This document shows positions 30,615 to 38,854 of a stretch of DNA of 48,843 bases, piece after piece. The notes under the pieces were generated by a model. The model was not told the origin of the DNA. It saw only the letters and a program-made list of their open reading frames with translations, and did no database searches. Numbering within the stretch: the first letter of the stretch is position 1; each line of letters opens with the position of its first letter. The DNA comes from Rhodanobacteraceae bacterium (GTDB lineage: Bacteria; Acidobacteriota; Terriglobia; Terriglobales; Acidobacteriaceae). The stretch spans positions 1 through 48,843 of the forward strand of contig JANXWZ010000193.1 of NCBI GenBank assembly GCA_025350865.1, written 5' to 3'. A program made the translations under genes and the position numbers.

Positions 30615-31973
30615 ATGCTGAACTTTCTCGATCGGGACCTCTCAGTGGCGCCGGAAGGCTACAACCGATGGCTTGTGCCGCCGGCGGCGCTGGCCATCCA
30701 CCTTGCCATCGGGCAGGTCTATGCGTTTTCGGTATTCAAAAACCCGCTGCTGGCTTACGACCATAGCTGGAATCTGAAGGCGATTGGCTATATCTTTTCC
30801 ATTGCCATCGCCTTCCTTGGGATTTCTGCCGCGGTTTTCGGTGCGTGGCTTGAGAAGGCGGGTCCGCGCCGCGCCATGTTCTATGCCGCTATTTGCTTCA
30901 GCGCAGGATTCTTCATCGCCGCAGCGGGCACTTCCATGCACTCCCTGCCGTTGATTTACCTCGGGTACGGCGTGGTTGGCGGCATCGGTCTCGGCCTGGG
31001 TTATATCTCTCCGGTGTCGACGTTGATCAAGTGGTTTCCCGATCGCCCAGGGCTGGCGACTGGCCTCGCCATCATGGGGTTCGGCGGCGGCGCGATGATC
31101 GGCGGGCCTCTGGCGATCCAACTGATGGCCTATTTCAAATCGGCCGGTCAGCCCTCGATTCCGTTTACCTTCATGACCATGGGAGCGGCCTACTTCATCT
31201 TCATGATGTTCGGGGTGTTCACCATTCGCGTGCCGCGCGAAGGCTGGAAGCCCGGGGGATGGTCCGGCACGAACAAGGCTTCTGCCCTGATCTCAACCCA
31301 CAACGTGGCAGTCTCCGAAGCGTGGAAGACGCCGCAATTTGTACTGCTTTGGATCATCCTGTTCTGCAACGTGACGGCTGGGATCGGAATTCTGGAGCAG
31401 GCGTCGCCGATGATTCAGGACTTCTTCAAGGGCCATATCGATGCGGTGGCTGCGGGCGGTTTCGTTGGATTGCTGAGCATCTTCAACATGGCCGGTCGCT
31501 TCTTCTGGGCATCGATGTCGGACTTCCTCGGACGCAAGGTGACGTACTTCATCTTCTTCACGCTTGGACCGATTCTGTTCTTTACTCTGCCCCTCACGCG
31601 CGGCGATCATCTCAATTCGGTGCCGCTCTTCGTGGTAATTGCAGTGGTGATTCTGTCGATGTATGGTGGCGGCTTTGCGACTATTCCCGCATACCTGAAA
31701 GACCTTTTCGGGGGCTACAACGTGTCAGCGATTCACGGGCGTTTGCTGACGGCGTGGTCGACTGCCGGGATCGTCGGCCCGCTCATCGTAAATGGTATTT
31801 TGGACCACTATGTCGCGAACCACATGAACCGGCAGGATGCCTATCCGCTGATCCTGCACATCATGTGTGGCCTTCTCGTGGTTGGGTTCGTGGCCAACCT
31901 GTCGGTTCGTCCAGTTGCTGAAAGATATTGGCTGAATGAAACGCGTCAGGCGGCACAGCACGCAGCGCACTAA
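30615..31973 (+). CDS. OFA-family MFS transporter
   Basis: A 452-residue, 12-span major facilitator. The N-terminal RWLVPPAALAIHLAIGQVYAFSVF and GIGLGLGYISPVSTLIKWFPDRPG sequences are characteristic of the oxalate:formate antiporter (OFA) group. Members carry oxalate/formate, lactate, pyruvate or other small carboxylates. The ATG at 30615 follows GGGGATC and removes an unconserved upstream stretch. It is followed after 20 bases by a 48-residue membrane peptide known to accompany such transporters. The opposed acs gene suggests a role in small carboxylate use. Confidence 0.92.
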   Translation: MLNFLDRDLSVAPEGYNRWLVPPAALAIHLAIGQVYAFSVFKNPLLAYDHSWNLKAIGYIFSIAIAFLGISAAVFGAWLEKAGPRRAMFYAAICFSAGFFIAAAGTSMHSLPLIYLGYGVVGGIGLGLGYISPVSTLIKWFPDRPGLATGLAIMGFGGGAMIGGPLAIQLMAYFKSAGQPSIPFTFMTMGAAYFIFMMFGVFTIRVPREGWKPGGWSGTNKASALISTHNVAVSEAWKTPQFVLLWIILFCNVTAGIGILEQASPMIQDFFKGHIDAVAAGGFVGLLSIFNMAGRFFWASMSDFLGRKVTYFIFFTLGPILFFTLPLTRGDHLNSVPLFVVIAVVILSMYGGGFATIPAYLKDLFGGYNVSAIHGRLLTAWSTAGIVGPLIVNGILDHYVANHMNRQDAYPLILHIMCGLLVVGFVANLSVRPVAERYWLNETRQAAQHAAH

Positions 31974-31993
31974 GGATCTCGAAGGAGAGCAAC

Positions 31994-32140
31994 ATGGCAG
32001 AGCAAGCCGCTACAAAATCGTCCCCGCTCCTGGTTGCCGTGGTGTGGCTGGTTGTGATTGCGCCCACGGCATGGGGCCTGACCCACACGGTGCAGAGCGC
32101 GTTGAAGCTCTTCGCGTCGGCACCGGCCGCATCCCATTAG
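31994..32140 (+). CDS. MFS transporter small subunit-like membrane peptide
   Basis: A 48-residue peptide (MAEQAATKSSPLLVAVVWLV at the start) with one membrane span at about residues 11-30, preceded by GGAGAG 6 bases before the ATG. A tiny one-span protein directly after an OFA-type MFS gene is a known pairing, where it is called the transporter small subunit; its exact role is not established. It lies 20 bases after the transporter stop. Confidence 0.78.
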   Translation: MAEQAATKSSPLLVAVVWLVVIAPTAWGLTHTVQSALKLFASAPAASH

Positions 32141-32186
32141 CCGCGTTGTAGGTCCCTTCGCCATACCCCGCTGATAGACTGGCGGC

Positions 32187-32378
32187 GTGACCTTTTCCTC
32201 GTCCGTGATGATCGGGTTCTTCCTCGGCTTTGTGTTTGGAGTCGGCTGCGCCCTGGCGGTAATGTACTCCATCTACATGGGCGGCTACCGGGCTGCTGTA
32301 CGCGACTCGCGCCTTCCCGTCCCGCCCGAGCGTCTGACCAAAGCCCTTGCAGCGAAGGAAAACGACATCTTCAGCTAG
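32187..32378 (+). CDS. Small one-span membrane protein of unknown function
   Basis: A 63-residue protein from GTG 32187. Residues 6-30 are a hydrophobic span rich in Gly and Phe (GFFLGFVFGVGCALAVMYS), followed by a charged C-terminal tail. No good ribosome-binding site is visible, which lowers confidence. Its final four bases overlap the end of the opposing DUF421 gene. I do not recognise a family. Confidence 0.5.
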   Translation: MTFSSSVMIGFFLGFVFGVGCALAVMYSIYMGGYRAAVRDSRLPVPPERLTKALAAKENDIFS

Positions 32379-32986
32379 CTTGCCGCCGACTTGCTTCCCG
32401 CATCCCTGACGCGCAGTTCCTCGCGCAGCTCGGCGACATCACTGGTAAGCTTTCGCAACGTGCGCATCAATTCGGAAACCTCTTCTTCCTGCTCGCTCGG
32501 ATTCATCACCTCGATGAAGAAGTTGCCGTTCGGCTCCAGGGCGCAGCAGCGAACCTCTTCAAAGCTATCGACATTCTGCTTGTGCAGCGCGGAGAGAAGT
32601 TCTTCCTCGGTGAGCGCCTCCGTCTTCAGCGCCTCATAGTCGACGACGCCGTCCCGAATCAATGTGGTTGACGTTCCCTGCAGCGTCTCGGTCAGCTTGG
32701 GCGCTTTGAATAGCAGCCGGGTCAGCAGCCAGTTGATGGCCAGCAGCGAAAATGCACCCACAACACCGCCGGAAACCGAGTTGTCGTTGCCGATCATCGA
32801 GTTCTGCACGGTATTCGAGAGGCTCAGCAGCACGACCAGGTCGAACGGGTTCAACTGGGCTAGTTCTCGCTTGCCAAACAGCCGCAGGAACGCAATCAGC
32901 GTGAGGTAAACGATCATCGGCCGCAGAATCTTTTCAAGCAGCGGCAACTCCATGTGAAACATACTTTGGATGATTCCGTGGTCCAA
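32375..32986 (-). CDS. DUF421 (YetF-like) membrane protein
   Basis: A 203-residue protein with three N-terminal membrane spans and a cytoplasmic/peripheral C-terminal domain. The motif FLRLFGKRELAQLNPFDLVVLLSLSNTVQNSM is the DUF421 signature, and LIRDGVVDYEALKTEALTEEELLSALH continues it. The last 40 residues form a likely coiled coil. The TTG start at 32986 is supported by a perfect AGGAGG 6-7 bases upstream. Function of the family is unknown; spore-forming homologues affect germination. Confidence 0.88.
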   Translation of the reverse strand: MDHGIIQSMFHMELPLLEKILRPMIVYLTLIAFLRLFGKRELAQLNPFDLVVLLSLSNTVQNSMIGNDNSVSGGVVGAFSLLAINWLLTRLLFKAPKLTETLQGTSTTLIRDGVVDYEALKTEALTEEELLSALHKQNVDSFEEVRCCALEPNGNFFIEVMNPSEQEEEVSELMRTLRKLTSDVAELREELRVRDAGSKSAAS

Positions 32987-33003
32987 ACTCGGCCTCCTAA
33001 GGC

Positions 33004-33984
33004 TTACTGCGACGATTTATGTAACTTTTGATGCCAATTCCAGGCGCTTGAAATGATGTCGTCAAGATCGGGATATTGTGGGCTCCAGCCAAGATCTCGC
33101 TGAATGGCTGCCGAACTCGCAACGAGTACCGCCGGATCGCCGGGCCGGCGGTCGCAGACCTCCACCGGGATCGGGTGTCCAGTCACTCGCCGGACTGATT
33201 CAATAACCTGCAGCACCGTGAAGCCCTGGCCGTTACCGATGTTGTAAATTAGCTGGCGGCGGTCGCCGGTAAGCGCCTCTAGAGCCACCAGGTGTGCGTT
33301 TGCGAGGTCAGCGATGTGAATGTAATCGCGGACGCATGTCCCGTCCGAAGTCGGATAGTCGTGGCCGAAGATTTTGATGTTCTGGCGGCGACCAACGGCG
33401 ACGTCGAGAATCAGCGGTATCAGGTGCGACTCGGGCTCATGATGTTCGCCGTAGCCCTCTGCCGCTCCGGCGACGTTGAAGTAGCGCAGCGCTGCGAATC
33501 GGAGACCGCGCGACTCGCTCATCCAGCGCATCATATATTCGCTCAGCAGCTTGCTTTCGCCGTAAGGATTTGTCGGCTTCAGTTTGGCGTCCTCGAGGAT
33601 CGGGGACCGTTCGGGCTCGCCGTAGCAGGCAGCTGTGGAGCTGAACACGAGGCGGTCGTGGCCGGTAGCAAGCATCGATTCGAGCAGGCTCAACGTTCCG
33701 GCAGTGTTGTTGCGAAAGTAGAGCTCGGGAGCCTTCATCGACTCGCCCGCTTCAATCAGCGCGGCAAAGTGCATCACGCCGTCGAAGCGGCCCTCAGCCA
33801 ACGTTGCCTGTAGCAGTGTTCGATCCTCCAGCGCGCCCTCGACGAACTGTGCGCCGTCGGGCAGCGCGGAACGTCGGCTGTGGCAGAGATTGTCGAAGAT
33901 GCAAACCTCATGCCCTTGCCGCATCATCATGCGGCTCACGGTTCCGCCGATATAACCAGCACCGCCTGTTACCAAAATCTTCAT
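33004..33984 (-). CDS. galE: UDP-glucose 4-epimerase
   Basis: A 326-residue short-chain dehydrogenase-type epimerase interconverting UDP-glucose and UDP-galactose. The NAD motif is GGAGYIGG (residues 7-14); the catalytic Ser lies in SSTAACYGEP and the Tyr-x3-Lys in YGESK. The PVEVCDRRPGDPAVLVAS segment near the C-terminus is typical of GalE. The ATG at 33984 has AGAGG upstream; a longer open frame to 34074 is not supported. It ends 17 bases before the DUF421 start on the same strand, so the DUF421 gene may be co-transcribed. Confidence 0.95.
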   Translation of the reverse strand: MKILVTGGAGYIGGTVSRMMMRQGHEVCIFDNLCHSRRSALPDGAQFVEGALEDRTLLQATLAEGRFDGVMHFAALIEAGESMKAPELYFRNNTAGTLSLLESMLATGHDRLVFSSTAACYGEPERSPILEDAKLKPTNPYGESKLLSEYMMRWMSESRGLRFAALRYFNVAGAAEGYGEHHEPESHLIPLILDVAVGRRQNIKIFGHDYPTSDGTCVRDYIHIADLANAHLVALEALTGDRRQLIYNIGNGQGFTVLQVIESVRRVTGHPIPVEVCDRRPGDPAVLVASSAAIQRDLGWSPQYPDLDDIISSAWNWHQKLHKSSQ

Positions 33985-34388
33985 GTCGGCCTCTTCTTGG
34001 TGATTGTCGTGAAACGTCTCGCGCATTGCATCCAACAAAAGTACCAGTGCGTCGTTGGATATCATCTGGCACACTCGATTGTGTTACTTTGGTGGTGAAA
34101 AAGGGAAAACCGTTGGAGGCGAGAATCGAGCTTTATACCCTCACTCGTCACCTAAACTGAGCAAAAACCGCAGTATTTCGTGTTGGCACTTTGTAATCAT
34201 GCCAACATGTCGAATAATGGGAGAACGAGTAGGGGTTATCTCGGTCACTTCTGGGCATCGAATCTGACACTGCTGCCCAGCCAATGTTGTAACCGTCAAT
34301 CAGAGTATGCAGGTGAGCCTGCCCGCACCACTAAAATCACCGTCTCGGCAAATCAGCCGGCCGAGACCCTTGCAAAGGATCTTTCAAG
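33985..34388. other. 404-base intergenic region between galE and the TonB-like gene
   Basis: This divergent spacer must hold the promoters of galE and of the TonB-like gene. I see no gene in it. One possible sigma-70 site on the plus strand is TTGTAA (34191-34196) and AATAAT (34213-34218), 16 bases apart, which would leave a leader of about 160 bases before the start at 34389. No riboswitch fold was recognised. Confidence 0.5.
34191..34218 (+). promoter_or_regulatory. Candidate sigma-70 promoter for the TonB-like gene
   Basis: TTGTAA and AATAAT with a 16-base spacer, located in the long upstream region of the TonB-like gene. It is a pattern match by eye only; a start point near 34226 would be predicted. 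Confidence 0.3.
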
Positions 34389-35492
34389 ATGGCAAAGCCG
34401 CTCCGCAGTGAAATCAAGGATCCGCCCAATAGACAATTCGCACACTTTGGCGTCCTCGACTCGGGGAGCCAGAGCAAAAGTGCGTTTGTCGGATCCATTG
34501 TCTTCAATCTGATCCTGCTGCTGATCGCCATCGTGATTGGAGCGTCTGTCAAGAAGACGATAGACGACCGCAAAAAGTTGGAGCTGACGTACGTTGTTCC
34601 TTTGAAAGAGAAACCGCCTGAGCCGCCCAAGCCCAAGCTTCCGCCACCGCCCAAGCTTCCGCCGCCGCCCAAGCCGATTGAGACACCTGAGCCTCCGAAG
34701 ATCAAGCTTCCTGAGGTAAAGCTCGTCGAGCCGCCCAAGCCGATCCCCGTGGCCGCTCCCAAGCCCGTGCCGGTGGTCGTTCCCGCACCGCCCAAGATTC
34801 AGATGGCAGCCGCTGCACCCAAAGTGGTGTCCGTCACCATGGCGGCCAAGTCGGCGTCCGTCGTGAATAATGACCCGAAGCCTTCAGCTGTGGCGCTCGG
34901 CCATCCCGATAGTCCCGTGCCGTTCCAGAAGGCCGGCCCCGCCGTTGCTGCGGTCAACATGAACCGCGGGACTGCAGGTATGCCCCCGACAAACTCCGGC
35001 GGCGGTCCACCGGCCAAGGCAATCAGCCTAGGTAATGCAAGCCCCGGCGGCCAGATTGGCGGTACCGCGGTAGCCAAGGTCGAAGGTGTAAAGATTGGCG
35101 GCTGCATCGGCTGCACCGGCACCGGACCAGGCAACGGCAACAAGCCACAGGCCGCTCAGGTTGGACTTGGCCAGACGTTAGCCGCGGCACCTACGCCAAC
35201 CCAGATTGCCAAGGCTCCCATGAAGACCGCGCCGCAGGTGCTGTTCAAGCCGAAACCGGCATATACCGCAGACGCAACCAGTGCGCATATCGAGGGAACC
35301 GTCACCGTCAAGATCAAGGTTGCCGCCTCGGGTGCGGTGACTGTGATCGGTGTCCAGAGCGGCCTCGGCCACGGCCTTGACCAATCTGCAATTGAATGTG
35401 CCAAGGGCATCCGATTCAAACCGGCGGTCGACGCCTCCGGCAGCCCCATCGACTGGGAAGGCGTGGTCAACATCACATTCCAGATCGCCTAG
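34389..35492 (+). CDS. TonB-family energy-transducing protein
   Basis: A 367-residue inner-membrane-anchored protein: cytoplasmic N-terminus, one membrane span (33-51), a Pro/Lys/Glu-rich spacer with PPPPK repeats (74-135), a long Ala/Gly-rich stretch, and a C-terminal TonB domain (about 283-367: VLFKPKPAYT, GTVTVKIKVAASG, IRFKPA). It should pass proton-motive energy to outer-membrane transporters. Unusual is a CxxC pair (C239, C242) in a Gly-rich GGCIGCTGTGPGNG segment just before the C-terminal domain. ExbB/ExbD genes are not nearby, so it depends on partners elsewhere. Confidence 0.88.
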   Translation: MAKPLRSEIKDPPNRQFAHFGVLDSGSQSKSAFVGSIVFNLILLLIAIVIGASVKKTIDDRKKLELTYVVPLKEKPPEPPKPKLPPPPKLPPPPKPIETPEPPKIKLPEVKLVEPPKPIPVAAPKPVPVVVPAPPKIQMAAAAPKVVSVTMAAKSASVVNNDPKPSAVALGHPDSPVPFQKAGPAVAAVNMNRGTAGMPPTNSGGGPPAKAISLGNASPGGQIGGTAVAKVEGVKIGGCIGCTGTGPGNGNKPQAAQVGLGQTLAAAPTPTQIAKAPMKTAPQVLFKPKPAYTADATSAHIEGTVTVKIKVAASGAVTVIGVQSGLGHGLDQSAIECAKGIRFKPAVDASGSPIDWEGVVNITFQIA

Positions 35493-35622
35493 TCCCTTTC
35501 GTGTCAAGGGATAACGCATTTTTTCAACGATTTACAAGTCGTATCGTCTAGCATCATCAATATAGCAACACCGTGGCCGCTGGACCGTTTTGGGAGCCGT
35601 CACATCACAGGAGCTGCAAAAC

Positions 35623-37509
35623 ATGATCTCTAGGAACAAAATCGTCGCCGGACTCTCCCTTGCTCTGCTCGTCGCTGCCGCACTTCCAGGTCGCGCCGCC
35701 GGCTTCCCCTTGATTGGCTCCAAGAAGAAGGAAACCCAGCTCGGCAAGAAGCTGACTCCCGGCCAAAGCGCCCTGATCGACAAGGCGATCGTGCGCGAAA
35801 AGGAAGTCATCAAAGTCGTGCGGGAGCGCGCTCCGCTCGTCGAGACATACATTCAGAACATGAAGTCGGATCCCGTGATGCGGCAGATCCCCGAGTCTGA
35901 CCAGCACTTCCTGGGCCGCGTTGAGTTCGCCCGTATCATCGGCGACAACCCCTACCAGGATGGCCCTAAGGGCGGCAAGAAGCAGGGTAAGGTGGGCCAC
36001 TTTCTGGGCTCGCTAAACTTCATCAAAGGTATCGGCGGGTCGCTGCACCTGCAGTTCAACGAAGCTGGCTTCGTCCAGATGCTGCTTATGGATTCGAAGG
36101 ACTTCGACAAGCAGCACTACAACTTCTACTTTGTCCGCAACGACTTTCTTGGATCGGTCCCCACTTCCGTCTTCGACGTCACTCCGGCAGGCAAGAGCAG
36201 CACCGGACGCTTCTTCGGCCGTATCTGGGTAGAAACTGGCAATGGCAACGTGGTGCGCTTCAACGGCGACTTCGCCGGCTCCGAGAAGGATTATCACGAG
36301 TACTTCCACTTCGACAGCTGGCGCACCAATGTTCAGCCGGACCTCTGGCTGCCCACCAGCTTTTACGTTGAAGAAAGCGACCCGAAGAGCCAGACCAGCA
36401 CCCTCAAGTTTAAGGCGATCAACCATGTCTGGGGCTATGTGCTCAAGGTTCCCACCGGAACCGCCGAGAACACCAGCGTTGAAGTCGCGGGCGCGCAGGA
36501 TGTTTCCAACGATGCCACCGACATCAGCCCCCTCGGCCAGCAGCGCGCTTTCGCCAAGCAGGCCGAGGATAACGTTGTGGAACGCCTCTTCCAGGCCGGT
36601 CTGCTTGACGCGCCCAGCGAGTTCGACAAGACTCTGGAAGCGTTGGCCAACAACATCCTCGCCTACAACCAGATCGCGGTTTCCGCGCCGATCCGCGTCC
36701 GCACCCTGCTCACTGAGCCGCTGGAGTCGCTCGCCGTCGGAAACACGATCATCCTCTCCAAGAGCCTGATCGACACCACCGCTATCGTGACCTCGGACGG
36801 CGCACAGCAGATGGGCAACCTCAACGCTCTGCTCGCCTTCCAGCTGGCGCATATCCTCTCCGGCCACCGGTTGGACACCAAGTACGCCTTCCAGGATCGG
36901 CTGCTCTTCCCGGACAACTCGGCGTTCAAGCGCATCCCCATGCACCACACCGATGCCGATAACAACGAAGCCGCCAAGAAAACTCTGGAATTGCTCACCG
37001 CCAAAGAACTCGTCGATAGCCAGAAGTACTTCGGCCTATATCTCCAGCAGCTGCAGCAGCGCGCGAAGGGTCTGAAGGCGCTGGAGTCTCCGATGATCGG
37101 CGACGGTCTCACGAAAAGCGATGTCGACCAGAATTTCTGGCTGGCGACCCTGCTGCCCAAGGCCGATAAACTGGATGTGAAGGACCTCAAGCAGCAGGGT
37201 GCCGTCCCACTGTCGAGCTTCCTCCGGTTTGATCCCTGGACCGACCAGGTGGTCACGATGCATACCGCATTCGAGCCCATCCTCAGCCCCAGCGACAAGA
37301 TGCCGTTCGAAGTGACGCCGGTCTACTTGAAGCTGACCTACTTCAAGCCTCCGGTCGACCCCGCCGCACCTCCAGCTGGTGCTGCTCCGGCGGCTGCGCC
37401 TGCGGCTGATCCGGCCGCAACTCCGGCAGCGGCGCCGCCGGCAGCAGATCCCAACGCACCGCCTCCAGCTCCACCCACAACGACGCCACCTCCCGCCGAC
37501 CAAAACTAA
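35623..37509 (+). CDS. Exported M48-metalloprotease-like protein with degenerate zinc motif
   Basis: A 628-residue protein with a signal peptide (residues 1-27). About 60-330 is a beta-rich region without a recognised domain. About 345-505 resembles the M48 peptidase core, but the HExxH motif is replaced: AFQLAHILSGH (405-415) aligns to HELAH with the first His as Phe406 and the catalytic Glu as Gln407. The tail (about 585-628) is Pro/Ala-rich. It is therefore probably a pseudoenzyme, binding rather than cutting. The ATG at 35623 has AGGAG upstream and starts the signal peptide. It lies between the TonB-like and beta-barrel genes, all on one strand, suggesting an envelope role. Confidence 0.72.
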   Translation: MISRNKIVAGLSLALLVAAALPGRAAGFPLIGSKKKETQLGKKLTPGQSALIDKAIVREKEVIKVVRERAPLVETYIQNMKSDPVMRQIPESDQHFLGRVEFARIIGDNPYQDGPKGGKKQGKVGHFLGSLNFIKGIGGSLHLQFNEAGFVQMLLMDSKDFDKQHYNFYFVRNDFLGSVPTSVFDVTPAGKSSTGRFFGRIWVETGNGNVVRFNGDFAGSEKDYHEYFHFDSWRTNVQPDLWLPTSFYVEESDPKSQTSTLKFKAINHVWGYVLKVPTGTAENTSVEVAGAQDVSNDATDISPLGQQRAFAKQAEDNVVERLFQAGLLDAPSEFDKTLEALANNILAYNQIAVSAPIRVRTLLTEPLESLAVGNTIILSKSLIDTTAIVTSDGAQQMGNLNALLAFQLAHILSGHRLDTKYAFQDRLLFPDNSAFKRIPMHHTDADNNEAAKKTLELLTAKELVDSQKYFGLYLQQLQQRAKGLKALESPMIGDGLTKSDVDQNFWLATLLPKADKLDVKDLKQQGAVPLSSFLRFDPWTDQVVTMHTAFEPILSPSDKMPFEVTPVYLKLTYFKPPVDPAAPPAGAAPAAAPAADPAATPAAAPPAADPNAPPPAPPTTTPPPADQN

Positions 37510-37609
37510 CCGGTCAATTCGATAGAACCGGCAACCGTGGAACCGATTGAACCCACGCCAGAACCGTATTGTCTGAAATCCTGGCAAGAGTGATTTAGAG
37601 GAGAACGAA

Positions 37610-38149
37610 ATGAGAACGATGTGGTCGAGTCTGCTGCTTTTCGCCGCAAGCCTGATCGTGGTCACGCCATTGCTGAACGCCCAGGCGGTCCACACTGCGG
37701 ACCGTACGACGCGCATTCAGGTCGGCGGCGGCGTCACCTACCTCAACCCGGACTATGGTCCCAGCGGCGTCATCGGTTTTGCGGCTTGGGGTGATTACGA
37801 CTTTTCGAAATACATCGGCGTTGAAATCGCTTCACATCTGGGCGAGATCATCACTCCCGGTGACATCACGCAAAACTCGTATTTTGTCGGCCCGCGGTTG
37901 TTTTACCGTCGCCATAAGCTCACCGCCTATGGCAAGGCGATGATTGGACGAGCGACGATCACCAACACCCAATTCAACTTGTCGTCTTCCTACAATATCT
38001 ACGTCTACGGCGGCGGAATCGAGTACAAGCTCTTCCGCAAGATCAACCTCCGCGCGGTTGACTTCGAAATGCAGTCCTGGCCGGACTTTCTGCCACGCAG
38101 TTTGTCTCCATTGGCCATCACCGTCGGAGCGTCGTATATTATTCATTGA
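37610..38149 (+). CDS. Small outer-membrane beta-barrel protein
   Basis: A 179-residue protein with a signal peptide (1-25, ending LLNAQA) and alternating amphipathic strands (IQVGGGVTYLNPDY, YFVGPRLFYRR, YVYGGGIEYKLF) ending ITVGASYIIH. This is the pattern of eight-stranded OmpA-like or OmpW-like barrels. GAGGAG lies about 7 bases before the ATG. It is a paralogue of the next gene (38264), with the same strand order. Function unknown. Confidence 0.78.
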   Translation: MRTMWSSLLLFAASLIVVTPLLNAQAVHTADRTTRIQVGGGVTYLNPDYGPSGVIGFAAWGDYDFSKYIGVEIASHLGEIITPGDITQNSYFVGPRLFYRRHKLTAYGKAMIGRATITNTQFNLSSSYNIYVYGGGIEYKLFRKINLRAVDFEMQSWPDFLPRSLSPLAITVGASYIIH

Positions 38150-38191
38150 TCGGGCCTTGAATCTGTAGCAACATGGTGAGATTGACCCAAC

Positions 38192-38223
38192 CCGCGACCG
38201 ACGCTTGAGACAGCGGGTCGCGG
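38192..38223. terminator. GC-rich hairpin between the two barrel genes
   Basis: CCGCGACC (38192-38199) and GGTCGCGG (38216-38223) pair perfectly across a 16-base loop. There is only a weak T-rich stretch afterwards (ATTGATTTGG), so termination would be partial; it may instead tune the ratio of the two paralogues. Confidence 0.4.
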
Positions 38224-38263
38224 ATTGATTTGGTCTTCATACCGGAAATTCGGAGAAGCAAGT

Positions 38264-38818
38264 TTGTTGAATCGACTCGTGATCGCGTCATGCCTGGTCG
38301 GGCTTGCTGTCCCTGCGTTACATAGCCAGGCAACTTCCACCGCAAGCCGTAGAGCCGACCTCCAGATCGGCGGCGGTTTCGTCTTCTCAAAGTCCGACTA
38401 TGGGACGGCAAACCTCAAGGGCGGCGCGTTTTACACCACGCTTGACCTGACCAATCACCTGGGCGCGGAGCTGGTTATCCACCAGGTCAACTCCTCCACC
38501 GGGGACAGCCTCTATCAGCGCTCATATGAGCTCGGACCGCGGTATTACCGGGTCTACGGGCCGGTTGCTCCGTACGTCAAAGCGATGTACGGGCGAGGCG
38601 TCTTCAATTTCCCCAGGGATGTCGCCAATCTGGCGTACAACATGTTTGCCGGGGGTGCAGGCATTGATGTCCGCGTGTTGCCCTACCTCAACGTCCGCGT
38701 GGATTATGAATATCAGGACTGGCTTGGATTTCCGCCCACAGGACTGAAGCCACAGCTTTTCACCATCGGCGTGGCGTATCACGTTCCCGGCCAGATACGA
38801 AAAGGGAAGCACTACTAA
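38264..38818 (+). CDS. Small outer-membrane beta-barrel protein, paralogue
   Basis: A 184-residue protein from TTG 38264, which has GGAG 8 bases upstream and gives a clean signal peptide (LNRLVIASCLVGLAVPALHSQA). Its strands (LQIGGGFVFSKSDYG, YELGPRYYRVYG, MFAGGAGIDVRVLPYLNVRVDYEYQDW, FTIGVAYHVPG) parallel those of the 37610 gene, including a conserved W near the C-terminus (SWPDFLP versus DWLGFPP). This is a tandem duplication. A longer start at 38225 is not favoured. Confidence 0.75.
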   Translation: MLNRLVIASCLVGLAVPALHSQATSTASRRADLQIGGGFVFSKSDYGTANLKGGAFYTTLDLTNHLGAELVIHQVNSSTGDSLYQRSYELGPRYYRVYGPVAPYVKAMYGRGVFNFPRDVANLAYNMFAGGAGIDVRVLPYLNVRVDYEYQDWLGFPPTGLKPQLFTIGVAYHVPGQIRKGKHY

Positions 38819-38835
38819 GTAGCGCTTCCCCTTTT
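38800..38835. terminator. Bidirectional terminator
   Basis: AAAAGGGAAGC (38800-38810) pairs with GCTTCCCCTTTT (38824-38835) with one bulged C, leaving T-runs on both strands. It sits at the stop of the 38264 gene and 20 bases after the stop of the opposed 38855 gene, so it can serve both. Confidence 0.75.
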
Positions 38836-38854
38836 GGACCTGCTGACTGAAACG

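Noticed and set aside
34183..34205. Possible sigma-54 promoter (TTGGCACTTTGT) before the TonB-like gene
   Set aside because: The -24 half TGGCAC is present but no GC element occurs at the required spacing.
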